Source of the DNA: Rubrobacter tropicus
GTDB lineage: Bacteria > Actinomycetota > Rubrobacteria > Rubrobacterales > Rubrobacteraceae
DNA: 64,000 bases
Direction of reading: 5' to 3'
Assembly: GCF_011492945.1 (NCBI RefSeq)
Contig: NZ_CP045119.1
Coordinates: 2,046,001-2,110,000 of the forward strand
Positions 17,915-25,760 of this stretch are shown here, piece after piece (the stretch's first letter is position 1; every line of letters starts with the position of its first letter). The notes beneath the pieces are model-generated. The model did no database searches. It was not told where the DNA came from and saw only the letters and a list, made by a program, of their open reading frames with translations. The translations under genes were made by a program, and so were the position numbers.

Positions 17915-18035
17915 TCCTCCTTTTCGATCCCGGATGCAGTCGTAGCATACCCGCTGCGGTGTTTTCGTTCCCGCGTGGGGTTGTAAACGCGACCACATTC
18001 CCCATACGAATCGGAAAAACAGTCTATCGGCAGGA

Positions 18036-18064
18036 TTGTTTCTTTCAGCCTGGCCGTATACAAT
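18036..18064 (+). promoter_or_regulatory. Promoter of the riboswitch-sigma-pilin unit
   Basis: TTGTTT (18036-18041) and TACAAT (18059-18064) are separated by 17 bp. The transcript would start a few bases before the cyclic-di-GMP aptamer, which fits a riboswitch leader. Confidence 0.6.
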
Positions 18065-18069
18065 GCTCC

Positions 18070-18148
18070 GGTTACGAAAAGGCAAACCCGCCGCGAGGCG
18101 GGGGCGCAAAGCCACGGGCCTCACGTAGGCAGCCGGGTTGCCGAAAAG
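18070..18148 (+). ncRNA. Cyclic-di-GMP-I riboswitch (GEMM-I) 1
   Basis: The aptamer core is directly readable: GGCAAACC (from 18081), a stem capped by the GNRA tetraloop GCGA, GGCGCAAAGCCACGGGCC, a short second arm, then TAGGCAGCCGGGTTGCC ending near 18142. These match the conserved GEMM-I joints, tetraloop and tetraloop receptor of the class I cyclic-di-GMP riboswitch. It sits between a promoter and a sigma factor gene, followed by minor pilin genes. Whether binding turns expression on or off is not clear from sequence. Confidence 0.93.
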
Positions 18149-18177
18149 GGAGATTCGATGCGGATTACTACTCGTCC

Positions 18178-18200
18178 GGCCGGTTACGCGAGTACCGGCC
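18178..18200 (+). promoter_or_regulatory. Hairpin in the expression platform of riboswitch 1
   Basis: GGCCGGT and ACCGGCC form a perfect 7-bp stem around a 9-base loop, 30 bases after the aptamer and 28 bases before the sigma start codon. A strong T run is missing (TTGCCC follows), so it could be a weak terminator or a block to ribosome access. Confidence 0.45.
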
Positions 18201-18228
18201 TTGCCCGTGCGGCGGTTCGTGCTGTGGC

Positions 18229-18984
18229 ATGGGGTCGATGAGGATGGTGGCGGGCGCCGCGGAACGGGGTCGGCAAGACGCGGCGGCCCTGATCCGGACC
18301 CACAGAGAGACCGGGGACAGGAAGGCCATAGAAACGATACTAGATATGCACGGGGGGCTAGTCGCCCACCTTGCCGGGCGGCACGCAAGGGTTTCGGACG
18401 AGGCCTACGAGGACCTGATACAGGTCGCCCACGTGGGGCTCATGAAGGCCGTAAAGAACTACGAAGACGCCCCGGGCGCGGGGTTCGCGACCTACGCTTA
18501 CGCCGTGGTGGACGGTGAGATCCGCCACCACCTCCGCGACACCCAGCTCGTAAAGAAACCCCGCTGGTCGCGCGGCCTCTACTCCAAAGTCACCTCGGCG
18601 GCGGCGCGGCTCGAAGCAGACCTCGGCCGCAGGCCCGAACTCGAAGAGATAGCCGAAGAGGTCAACGTCTCGCCAGACGGCATCGTCGAGTTGATGAAGC
18701 TCTACCACGACACGAGCGTCGTCTCGCTCGACGGCGCCGAGGAAGAGGGCATTGACCTCTCGGCCATCAGGAGCATCCACCACGAGAGTTTCTCTCTCCC
18801 GATAGAGGACCGCATCGTGCTGGAGCAGGCCATAGAGTCGTTGAGCGAGATCCAACGCAGAGTCGTCTACCTGTTCTTCTACAAGGACCTAACGCAGACG
18901 GAGGTCGGAAAACGGCTCGGGCTCTCGCAGCGAAAGGTGTCGCGGCTCGTCGCTTCTTCTGTGAAGTCGCTGAGAACGCTCTGA
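18229..18984 (+). CDS. SigF/SigB-type alternative sigma factor under riboswitch control
   Basis: This 251-residue sigma-70 family protein has region 2 (YEDLIQVAHVGLMKAVKNYEDAPGAGFATYAYAVVDGEIRHHLRD), region 3 (LEADLGRRPELEEIAEEVNVSPDGIVELM) and region 4 (KDLTQTEVGKRLGLSQRKVSRLVASSVKSL). The region 2 wording resembles the SigB/SigF/SigG group more than WhiG. Three in-frame ATGs (18229, 18238, 18244) are possible; I took the first, and the 5' end is uncertain. No anti-sigma gene is adjacent. Only 12 bp separate it from the first minor pilin gene, so a single RNA beginning with the cyclic-di-GMP riboswitch probably encodes both. Its target promoters are unknown. Confidence 0.88.
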   Translation: MGSMRMVAGAAERGRQDAAALIRTHRETGDRKAIETILDMHGGLVAHLAGRHARVSDEAYEDLIQVAHVGLMKAVKNYEDAPGAGFATYAYAVVDGEIRHHLRDTQLVKKPRWSRGLYSKVTSAAARLEADLGRRPELEEIAEEVNVSPDGIVELMKLYHDTSVVSLDGAEEEGIDLSAIRSIHHESFSLPIEDRIVLEQAIESLSEIQRRVVYLFFYKDLTQTEVGKRLGLSQRKVSRLVASSVKSLRTL

Positions 18985-18996
18985 AGCGGTGGATTG

Positions 18997-19578
18997 ATGG
19001 AGTCGAGCAGCTGGCGCCTTGATGACAGTGGCCGCCCGGTGGGCGAGTGGGGATTCACGCTGCCGGAGGTTGTAATCACCATCGTCGTCCTGGGTGTCCT
19101 TATGGGCATCGCCAGCTCTACCTGGTTCAGCGTGATAGAGAGCAGGGCCGTGGACTCCGCAGCCAACCAGTTGGCGTCTGATCTGCGGCTCGCCCATACC
19201 AGGTCCACCAACCAGTTGGCGAACTGGCGCGTCGTCCTCTCGCCCGAGAAAGCCAAGGAGAGCATGGGCCCCGACTACTATCTGGTAAAGATGACGAGCT
19301 CGGGCGGCGTTGCCGCGGGCACCGCCATAGATCGCACCCTGCCGGACAATACAAAGGTCGTGGGTGTGCCGGCGCTCCAGGACGATGCCGCCGTCACCAC
19401 CTTATACTCGACCCTGGGATTATCCGGGCCCACCCGATCGCTGGAGTTCTCTCCGGACGGGTCGATGCGAAACGTGACGGTCGGCGCCGGATCCAACGAG
19501 ATCCGGGTGACGGTAGATGGCAACCCTACGACTAGACTAGAGTTCGTAGATGTGACCTCGAGGATAAAGGTTGACTAG
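18997..19578 (+). CDS. Type IV minor pilin, GspH/FimT-like
   Basis: This 193-residue protein has a polar leader ending in Gly, then FTLPEVVITIVVLGVLMGIASSTWFSVIES, the class III pilin signal and transmembrane alpha helix with Glu5 present. PilD would cut before the Phe. The downstream half is a beta-rich pseudopilin domain (ANQLASDLRLAHTRSTNQ...) of the GspH/FimT kind. A TTG one codon earlier is an alternative start. It is the first of four tightly spaced minor pilin genes. Confidence 0.85.
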   Translation: MESSSWRLDDSGRPVGEWGFTLPEVVITIVVLGVLMGIASSTWFSVIESRAVDSAANQLASDLRLAHTRSTNQLANWRVVLSPEKAKESMGPDYYLVKMTSSGGVAAGTAIDRTLPDNTKVVGVPALQDDAAVTTLYSTLGLSGPTRSLEFSPDGSMRNVTVGAGSNEIRVTVDGNPTTRLEFVDVTSRIKVD

Positions 19579-20005
19579 ATTTCTCAAGGGCGAATCCGGC
19601 TACTCGCTGGTCGAGGTGATGGTGGCAATCATGATCCTCGCCGTCGCGATCATACCGATGGTTAGCATGTTCGACGCGGGCCTCAACGCGGCCGTCGCGG
19701 GGAGCAACTACGATCAGGCGCGGGCGCTCGCGAACGAGAAGCTGGAGGAAACCAAGGCTCTGACCCTTCCGGCCGCGCTTGCCCGTTACCCGGTGGGAAG
19801 CTCCACCGACTGCAACCCCGCGCCTCCCGCAGGCTCTCCTTTCGCGTCTCCGTCGGGTGGCTGCGAAGTGACGACCCAGTACATGCGCCTCGGTCCATCC
19901 GCCGTAGAGCCTGCCGGTTACCAGACGAACCTGATCCAGGTCAGCGTGACCGTGGATTGGGCGTCCGGTGGTAATTACGAGGTCACGGGGTTGGTCGCCA
20001 AGTGA
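19571..20005 (+). CDS. Type IV minor pilin, PilV-like
   Basis: This 144-residue protein begins MTRFLKGESGYSLVEVMVAIMILAVAIIPMVSMFDAG: a short basic leader, Gly-Tyr cleavage site, Glu at position 5 and a hydrophobic helix. The PilV-type stretch NYDQARALANEKLEETKAL follows. Two Cys residues near the middle may form a disulfide outside the cell. The TTG start overlaps the previous gene by 8 bp. Minor pilins of this kind prime pilus assembly. Confidence 0.85.
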   Translation: MTRFLKGESGYSLVEVMVAIMILAVAIIPMVSMFDAGLNAAVAGSNYDQARALANEKLEETKALTLPAALARYPVGSSTDCNPAPPAGSPFASPSGGCEVTTQYMRLGPSAVEPAGYQTNLIQVSVTVDWASGGNYEVTGLVAK

Positions 20006-20640
20006 AGTGCCTCAAGGTGAAGGTGCGGCGGTCACTCGCGGAGGAGGACGGATTCACCCTCACGGAGTTAATGGTAACGATCCTGTTGATGTCTGTTGCT
20101 ATGGGTGCCCTCTACTCCGTCTTCGACATGAGCTTGCGGGTGTTCAGCTTCGGTAACGACAAGACCGAGGCGGTAGAAAACGCCCGGCTGGGGCTGGAGC
20201 GGATGGAGCGCGAGATCCGGACCGCCTACCCGTACAACAAGCTCGACGGGGTCAGCACCAACGACAATCTCCTCGGTGGTTACTCACCCTCGAGTGCGGT
20301 GACGCCGAACCCTTCACCCTCGATCACCTTCTTCAACGACCTGAACGGCAACCACGCAGAAGATCCTTCGGAGCGCGTGACTTATGGCTTGAACGGGGAT
20401 TCTCCTCCAGCGCTCCTGCGCAATGGTAAGCCTCTGGTCGAGTTCGTCAGGCCCGGCGGGCTCAGCTTTACGTTCTGCGAGAGCGTGGATAGCTGCGATC
20501 CCGCGTCTCCTCCGTCCATAACCGAGGGACAGATGAAGCTGGTGCACATAGAACTCAGGGTCCAGGTGGACCGCGGGATCTCCGGGCCGGCCACTCAGAC
20601 CCTTGCTACCGACGTAAAATTGAGGAACCGGCTCAGATGA
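20002..20640 (+). CDS. Type IV minor pilin, PilW-like
   Basis: This 212-residue prepilin has the leader ...SLAEEDG followed by FTLTELMVTILLMSVAMGALYSVFDMSLRVF with Glu5. NARLGLERMEREIRTAYP is characteristic of PilW/GspJ-like minor pilins. Two Cys residues lie in FCESVDSCDP. The GTG start overlaps the previous stop by 4 bp, and its own stop overlaps the next ATG by 4 bp, so the order FimT-PilV-PilW-PilX is strongly coupled. Confidence 0.85.
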   Translation: MKCLKVKVRRSLAEEDGFTLTELMVTILLMSVAMGALYSVFDMSLRVFSFGNDKTEAVENARLGLERMEREIRTAYPYNKLDGVSTNDNLLGGYSPSSAVTPNPSPSITFFNDLNGNHAEDPSERVTYGLNGDSPPALLRNGKPLVEFVRPGGLSFTFCESVDSCDPASPPSITEGQMKLVHIELRVQVDRGISGPATQTLATDVKLRNRLR

Positions 20641-22160
20641 AGGCGCGAAGTTTGAAGAGAGGCGAGGCCGGAATCGCCCTGCCCATGGCCATCTTCGTGA
20701 TGGTGATAGTCGGAGTGATGGGAGCGGGGCTTCTGGTCTTCGTGCGCAACGACCTAGAGACCGTAGTGGAAGTGAACCGGGGGCAGCGCGCGCTGGAGAT
20801 AGCGGAGGCCGGCGTAATGGCCGCGAAGCAGCAACAACTCTCCGACGTGGTGCGCCAACATTACGATAACGATTACACGAACGACTGCTCTCCGGGCCGG
20901 CGGATCGGGGCGGATTGGTCTCCTTCGGCGACCGTGTGGGCGGATCCGAGCACCTGTTCCGGTGCCACCGTAACGCGCCAGCCAGGGGTTAGCCGGGAGT
21001 TCGGAGGTGGACGATTCAACGTGACCATCCGGTGCTTCGATCAGCTCAACGATCCGGTCTCCGACCCGTGCGGCGGCGTGGATGAGGACGCTCCCGTTAG
21101 CGTCGAGGCCGGGAAGCGGTCTTACTTCAAGATAACCTCCACCGGCTATTACCCGGCCGACGGCACGGGAGCGGTCCGCACGGTGCAGGCGATATTCCAT
21201 ACGAACCGCCTAGACGTGCCGACGGCCTACTACACGCCACAAACGATACGGTTTAACGGCAACGTAGACCTGAGCGGTGTCAGCTTCTTCGCCGGAGAAG
21301 ATATCGTTCTCGGGAATGCCGACCTTGCGAACGGGCCCGCCGATCCCGCGGCCTTGTATAGGGACTGGGATACCACCAACCCGCTCAACTTCACTCCGAC
21401 TTCCAACCTCAACACCTCGCCGCGGCGCACGGCGCCAGATCCGGCCTCGCCCAGAGTAGACAAGGCCGGGCTTGGCGCAGAGGGACTTATCTGCAACAGC
21501 GCGGGTAATTGCGATGGTCCCTCCGACAGTGTCGCCGACGGAATAAACAACTACGACTCCACGACGGCGACCAGGGGCTCGCAGCAGAGGTTCGTCAGAA
21601 AGTTGCCGGACGACCTGGACGACCCCAACCCGGCAAAGACGATCTCCCATCCATTTGACCCGTACGCGGAGTTCGACCTGACCTCGCTGGAGCAGATCGC
21701 CCGAAGCCAGTGCGTCGGAGGCGCGTGCAACTACTACGAGGGTTCCGTGAATATCGACGACAGCCCGACTTCCGGTAGCGACGTGCAGTATCCCGAGAAC
21801 TCGACCGATCAGACCGTGTTCTACGTGGACGCTAAAGGCGGAGACGTCACCTATACCGCGAGCTTTCCCTCCGGGCCTGGCAAGGGACTGATCGTTGTAG
21901 AAAACGGAGACCTCGATATCAGGAACAGCTCCAACGGGTTTGACGGCGTGATCATCGTAACGGGAAACGGCACGACGACCGGGAGCTACACCAACAGCGG
22001 CAACAGGACCGTCAAGGGTTTCGTCATCGCCGAGAACGAGATGACGATCGGCGGGACCGTAGACCCGTTCTCCGTAGTCGGCGAGTTCAGCCAGCGCGCC
22101 GGCTTCTACAACATGAGGCAGTGGAGCTGGCGCGAGTGCTACAGCGTAGGCTGCACCTAG
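20637..22160 (+). CDS. PilX-like large minor pilin / tip protein
   Basis: This 507-residue protein has a basic start and an N-terminal membrane helix (GIALPMAIFVMVIVGVMGAGLLVFVRNDLETVVEVNRGQRALEIAEAGV) as in PilX-type proteins, but no canonical Glu5 prepilin signal. The rest is a long extracellular domain rich in Asn, Asp, Gly and Thr, with several Cys residues and repeated hydrophobic strands (GLIVVENGDLDIRNSSNGFDGVIIV) suggesting a beta-solenoid-like fold. Large PilX-type proteins often sit at the pilus tip; adhesion is inference only. It ends the minor pilin cluster. Confidence 0.75.
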   Translation: MKARSLKRGEAGIALPMAIFVMVIVGVMGAGLLVFVRNDLETVVEVNRGQRALEIAEAGVMAAKQQQLSDVVRQHYDNDYTNDCSPGRRIGADWSPSATVWADPSTCSGATVTRQPGVSREFGGGRFNVTIRCFDQLNDPVSDPCGGVDEDAPVSVEAGKRSYFKITSTGYYPADGTGAVRTVQAIFHTNRLDVPTAYYTPQTIRFNGNVDLSGVSFFAGEDIVLGNADLANGPADPAALYRDWDTTNPLNFTPTSNLNTSPRRTAPDPASPRVDKAGLGAEGLICNSAGNCDGPSDSVADGINNYDSTTATRGSQQRFVRKLPDDLDDPNPAKTISHPFDPYAEFDLTSLEQIARSQCVGGACNYYEGSVNIDDSPTSGSDVQYPENSTDQTVFYVDAKGGDVTYTASFPSGPGKGLIVVENGDLDIRNSSNGFDGVIIVTGNGTTTGSYTNSGNRTVKGFVIAENEMTIGGTVDPFSVVGEFSQRAGFYNMRQWSWRECYSVGCT

Positions 22161-22293
22161 AAAAGCCCGCTTACGCTTCCAACAGATCCCCCCAACCGAA
22201 AAATTTCCAGGAGGGCGTCTAGAAGATGCATAAGTGGGCTCAACTACGATAGGCAAGTTAGCAGCAACACACATCGTCGGAAAGGAGAACCGC

Positions 22294-22722
22294 ATGCTGC
22301 GCTGGTTTGGCAAGAGGTTGCGAGAGATGCAGGAGGTGCCCCGTGACGAGCGCGGCTTTACCCTCATCGAGCTCCTAGTCGTGGTGATCATCATCGGTAT
22401 ACTGGCGGCCATCGCCATACCGGCCTTTCTCGCCCAGAGGGAGCGAGCCCAAGTAGCCAACCTCGAGAGTGATTTGCGGAATGCTGGTACTGCCTTCACC
22501 CAGTGCATAACGGAGACAAGTACCTTTGCCAGCTGTGACGAGCAGGATGAGCTTGAGGGCTACGGCTACAACAAGAGCGCGGACGTCACCTTTGGTGGCG
22601 TTACAGGGAACGCCGATGCTGGGGTGATCACCGCCAGCCACGTCGACAACACCGATGTCGACGGCAACTTCAACAGTGGCACCGGACAGGTTACCGTCAA
22701 CAGCGACGCACCTACTCCGTAA
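22294..22722 (+). CDS. pilA: Type IV major pilin (PilA-like)
   Basis: This 142-residue prepilin has an 18-20 residue leader ending ...RDERG, then FTLIELLVVVIIIGILAAIA, the canonical type IVa N-terminus with Glu5. The processed protein of about 120 residues includes two Cys (TQCITE and FASCDE) likely to form a disulfide. AAAGGAGAA precedes the ATG at 22294. The 130-bp upstream gap and the terminator after the gene suggest that it is a separate, highly expressed unit. It is the most canonical prepilin in the cluster, hence the major subunit assignment. Confidence 0.9.
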   Translation: MLRWFGKRLREMQEVPRDERGFTLIELLVVVIIIGILAAIAIPAFLAQRERAQVANLESDLRNAGTAFTQCITETSTFASCDEQDELEGYGYNKSADVTFGGVTGNADAGVITASHVDNTDVDGNFNSGTGQVTVNSDAPTP

Positions 22723-22745
22723 CTCCTGACCACCTCGATTCATCG

Positions 22746-22771
22746 GGCGCCCCTCCAGGGGCGCCTTCTCT
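22746..22771 (+). terminator. Rho-independent terminator after pilA
   Basis: GGCGCCCC and GGGGCGCC form an 8-bp stem around TCCA, followed by TTCTCT, beginning 24 bases after the pilA stop. Confidence 0.75.
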
Positions 22772-22847
22772 GTGCCCTATTTGGCACATACGTGCCACGC
22801 GAGAATGGGCCATCTGGGGGATGCGTTCGCTCCGGTAGAAATCCACA

Positions 22848-23150
22848 ATGCCCTGCATGGCTACGGCGCATCCTATAAAAGAGAAACGGAGTCGGACTGG
22901 GAACAAGGCTAGGCTGGGGTTGCCCTGGAACGTCGTCCTGCACAATGACTGGAACAACTCGATGCCGAGGGTCGTCGTGGTGCTCAAGAGGGCGATCCCC
23001 GGCATGACGTACAAGAGGGCAGCCGCGGTCATGTACGAGGCGCACAGGAATGGCCGGGCTGTGGTGAAGAGTTGCCACAAAGAGCTGGCGGAGCTTTACG
23101 AGGAACGCCTGCTCGGTAAGGGCCTGAGCGCGAGCATAGAGCCCGCCTGA
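22848..23150 (+). CDS. clpS: ATP-dependent Clp protease adaptor ClpS
   Basis: This 100-residue protein is the N-end rule adaptor that hands substrates to a Clp ATPase. The core PWNVVLHNDWNNSMPRVVVVLKRAIPGMTYKRAAAVMYEAHRNGRAVV contains the Asn-Asp substrate pocket and the family's His-Asn pair, and ELAELYEERLLGKGLSASIEPA is the expected end. The start is ATG at 22848 or 22857; no strong Shine-Dalgarno is visible. No clp gene lies next to it. It separates the pilin and signalling parts of the cluster. Confidence 0.9.
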   Translation: MPCMATAHPIKEKRSRTGNKARLGLPWNVVLHNDWNNSMPRVVVVLKRAIPGMTYKRAAAVMYEAHRNGRAVVKSCHKELAELYEERLLGKGLSASIEPA

Positions 23151-23299
23151 CGCGAGGCGTTTCTCTACAAGCTACGCGCCCGACATTCGCTGTGGATGTG
23201 CGGGGCGCATGACCCGCGGGGCGCGACACAGTCTGTCTTCGCGAGAGCCCCGATGCTTTTCGCGGCCTGATCCGACCGCGCGGTTCTACAAGTGCGCTC

Positions 23300-23329
23300 T
23301 TGTATCATTTCTCGTGGTGGGGGTACACT
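23300..23329 (+). promoter_or_regulatory. Promoter of riboswitch 2
   Basis: TTGTAT (23300-23305) and TACACT (23324-23329) are 18 bp apart, just before the second cyclic-di-GMP aptamer. Confidence 0.55.
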
Positions 23330-23333
23330 GGAA

Positions 23334-23412
23334 GCGGACAAAGGCAAACCTGCCGCGAGGCAGGGACGCAAAGCCACGGGTCTCGCGAGAGCAGATAGCC
23401 GGGTTGCCGACG
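23334..23412 (+). ncRNA. Cyclic-di-GMP-I riboswitch (GEMM-I) 2
   Basis: The aptamer starts AAAGGCAAACC (23340s), has a CCTGCC-GCGA-GGCAGG stem with a GNRA loop, GGACGCAAAGCCACGGG, a short CTCGCGAG arm, and ATAGCCGGGTTGCCG ending near 23410. It closely resembles riboswitch 1 and the GEMM-I consensus. It precedes the response regulator/GGDEF-EAL/kinase operon. A CTCCCG/CGGGAG hairpin at 23476-23497 could be part of its expression platform. About 165 bases of leader separate it from the first gene. Confidence 0.92.
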
Positions 23413-23579
23413 ATGTGGGCTGATTCGCCAGCGACTCTGATCACCCTCTCGCCTATCCGAATCGCAGTTTATGGTCTCCCGGGCCAAGGGTCGGGAGTAG
23501 CTAGACAGGAACGCTCCGGGATCTCGGGGCGGTTGCGCGCACGTCGGCCGATGGGTCGAGAAGGGTGGTCTCAACCGAA

Positions 23580-24026
23580 ATGCCCAATACGGAACCCATC
23601 GAGATCCTGCTGGTCGAGGACAACCTGGGGGATGCGCGGCTGGCGCGGGAGGCGCTGAAGGAGAGCAAGGTCCGGAATAACCTGCACCACGTCGCTGACG
23701 GGGTGGAGGCAATGCGGTTCTTGCGGAGGCGGGAGGGGTATGCCGGCGTGTCTTTGCCGGACTTGATCCTGCTCGACCTGAACATGCCGCGCAAGGACGG
23801 CCGCGAGGTGCTCGCGGAGATCAAGGAGGACCCTCAGCTGCGTCTGATCCCGGTGGTGGTTCTGACTACGTCCGAGGCGGAGCGGGATCTTATCAAGAGC
23901 TACGACTTGCACGCCAACGCCTACGTCGTGAAGCCCATTGATCTGGACCGGTTTATCGAGATCGTGCGGGCCATAGAGCACTTCTGGTTCTCGGTCGTGA
24001 AGCTGCCGCAGGGGAACGGTGGCTAG
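23580..24026 (+). CDS. CheY/Rcp1-like response regulator
   Basis: This 148-residue stand-alone receiver has the acidic pair in [13 protein letters not shown], the phospho-acceptor Asp in [15 protein letters not shown], the Thr switch in [10 protein letters not shown] and the conserved Lys in AYVVKPIDL. The loop GYAGVSLPD before the acceptor strand is typical of Rcp1-type regulators paired with phytochrome-like or PAS/GAF kinases. ATG at 23580 is chosen; a GTG at 23565 lies closer to a GAGAAGG stretch and is possible. It overlaps the next receiver gene by 8 bp and is downstream of riboswitch 2. Confidence 0.9.
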   Translation: MPNTEPIEILLVEDNLGDARLAREALKESKVRNNLHHVADGVEAMRFLRRREGYAGVSLPDLILLDLNMPRKDGREVLAEIKEDPQLRLIPVVVLTTSEAERDLIKSYDLHANAYVVKPIDLDRFIEIVRAIEHFWFSVVKLPQGNGG

Positions 24027-25760
24027 CGAAACCAACGGGGCGCGGCGGGAGACCGTCGGCGTGCTGCTGGTCGAGGACAACCCCGGCGACGCGCGGCTGG
24101 TGGAGATTATGCTCTCCGAGCCCGGCCTGATGTGGGACTTCGAGATAAGCCACACGGCCCGGCTCGGGGACGCCGTCGAGGAGCTCGAACGGTCGGAGTT
24201 CGACGTGGTGCTGCTCGACCTCTCGCTGCCCGACTCCCAGGGGATGGAGACGGTGGAGAGGGTGCGGACGGTGGCGTCGCGGACGCCTGTAGTCGTGCTC
24301 AGCGGCCGGGACGACGAGGAGATAGCGCTTCTGGCCCTCCAGGGCGGGGCCGAGGACTATCTGGTGAAGGGGCGGGGGACGGGGAGCTCGTCGCCCGGTC
24401 GATCCGGTACGCGATCCAGCGCAAAAAGGCCGAGGAGAGGCTGGCCTACCTCGCCCAGTACGACCCGCTGACGGGCCTCGCCAACCGCGCCCTGTTCCAG
24501 GACCGCCTCCAGCAGGCCGTGGCCCGCGCGGAGAGGTCGGGGGTGCCGCTCGCGCTGGTGTTCGTGGACCTGGACCGCTTCAAGGCCGTCAACGACACTT
24601 TCGGGCACGACTGCGGGGACGCGTTGCTCCGGGAGGTGGCAAGGCGCATCAGGGACCGCGTCCGCGAGAGCGACACCGTGGCCCGCCTGGGCGGCGACGA
24701 GTTCGCCCTTATCCTCGAGAACCTCTCCGAAGCGGAGGACGCCGCGCGCGTGGCCCAGGACGTGCAGAGGCGCCTGCTGGAGCCGGTCCTCCTCGCCGGG
24801 GACCAGATACCGGTGTCGGCGAGCATGGGCATAGCGTTGTGGCCGGCTTCCGGGAGGGAGAGGTTGCTAAAGGACGCCGATGCCGCCATGTACCGGGCCA
24901 AGCGCCAGGGAGGCAACGGGCACCGGTTCTACACCGAGGAGATGAACGCCCAGGCGACGGCCCGCCTGACGCTGGAGAGGGACCTGCGACGGGCCCTCCA
25001 GGACGAACAGTTCGTACTGTACTACCAGCCCCAGGTAGACCTCTCGACGGGCAGGATAGTGGGTGCCGAGGCCCTCCTGCGCTGGCGGCACGTCGAACGG
25101 GGGCTCGTGTCGCCGGGCGAGTTTATCCCCATCCTGGAAGAGTCGCGCCTCATAAATTCCGTGGGCCGGTGGGTGCTCGGCTCGGCGTGCCGGCAGGGCA
25201 GGGCGTGGCGGGAGGCGGGGCTGCCGCCCCTGCGCGTCTCCGTCAACCTCTCCGCGCGCCAGTTCGGCCGCAGGGACCTCGCGGACGACATAGCCGGGGC
25301 GCTCGCCGAGGGCGGGATGGAGCAGGAGAACCTGGAGCTCGAGATAACCGAGAGCCTGCTCATGGAGGACCCGGAGACCGCGCTCGCGACCCTCGGGAGG
25401 CTCAGGACGGAGCTCGGGGGAGTCGGAATCTCGATAGACGACTTCGGCACCGGCTACTCCTCGCTCTACCGCCTCAAGGCGCTGCCCGTGCAGCGGATCA
25501 AGATCGACCGCTCCTTTATCCGGGGCGTACCGGAGGACCGCGAGGACGCGGCGATCACGGCCGCCGTGATCGGGCTGGCCCACGACCTCAGCCTCAGGGT
25601 GGTCGCGGAGGGCGTCGAGACGGCGGAGCAACTCGCCTTCTTGCGCGCCCACGGCTGCGACGAGGCCCAGGGCTTCTTTTTCGGGAGGCCGGTTCCGGCG
25701 GAAGAGTTCGCCGCGTTACTGGCAGGGAATGGCCCCGGCGCGAAGGACCGCCCACGATGA
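24019..25760 (+). pseudogene. Receiver-GGDEF-EAL cyclic-di-GMP enzyme, one reading-frame break
   Basis: Read across one missing base, this would be a ~580-residue protein that makes and/or degrades cyclic-di-GMP. The receiver (LLVEDNPGDARL, LLDLSLPDSQG, EDYLVKG) is in one frame to about 24371; then the frame must slip in a G run (24374-24378). The GGDEF domain is intact, with the active site RLGGDEFAL and a product-inhibition RxxD (RESD) five residues before it. The EAL domain is also intact: EALLRWRH, ELEITESLL, DDFGTGYSS, KIDRSFI, EGVET. Both catalytic sites look functional. GTG at 24019 is the start. The break may be an assembly indel, a real mutation, or -1 frameshifting. Confidence 0.8.

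Noticed and set aside
22161-22293. FliA/WhiG-type promoter before pilA
   Set aside because: A CTACGATAGG stretch resembles the -10 motif, but the TAAA element is not at the right distance.
15271-23150. A gene for an RsiG-like anti-sigma partner of WhiG
   Set aside because: No small helical protein with the E-x3-S-x2-R-x3-Q-x3-D pattern was found in the region.
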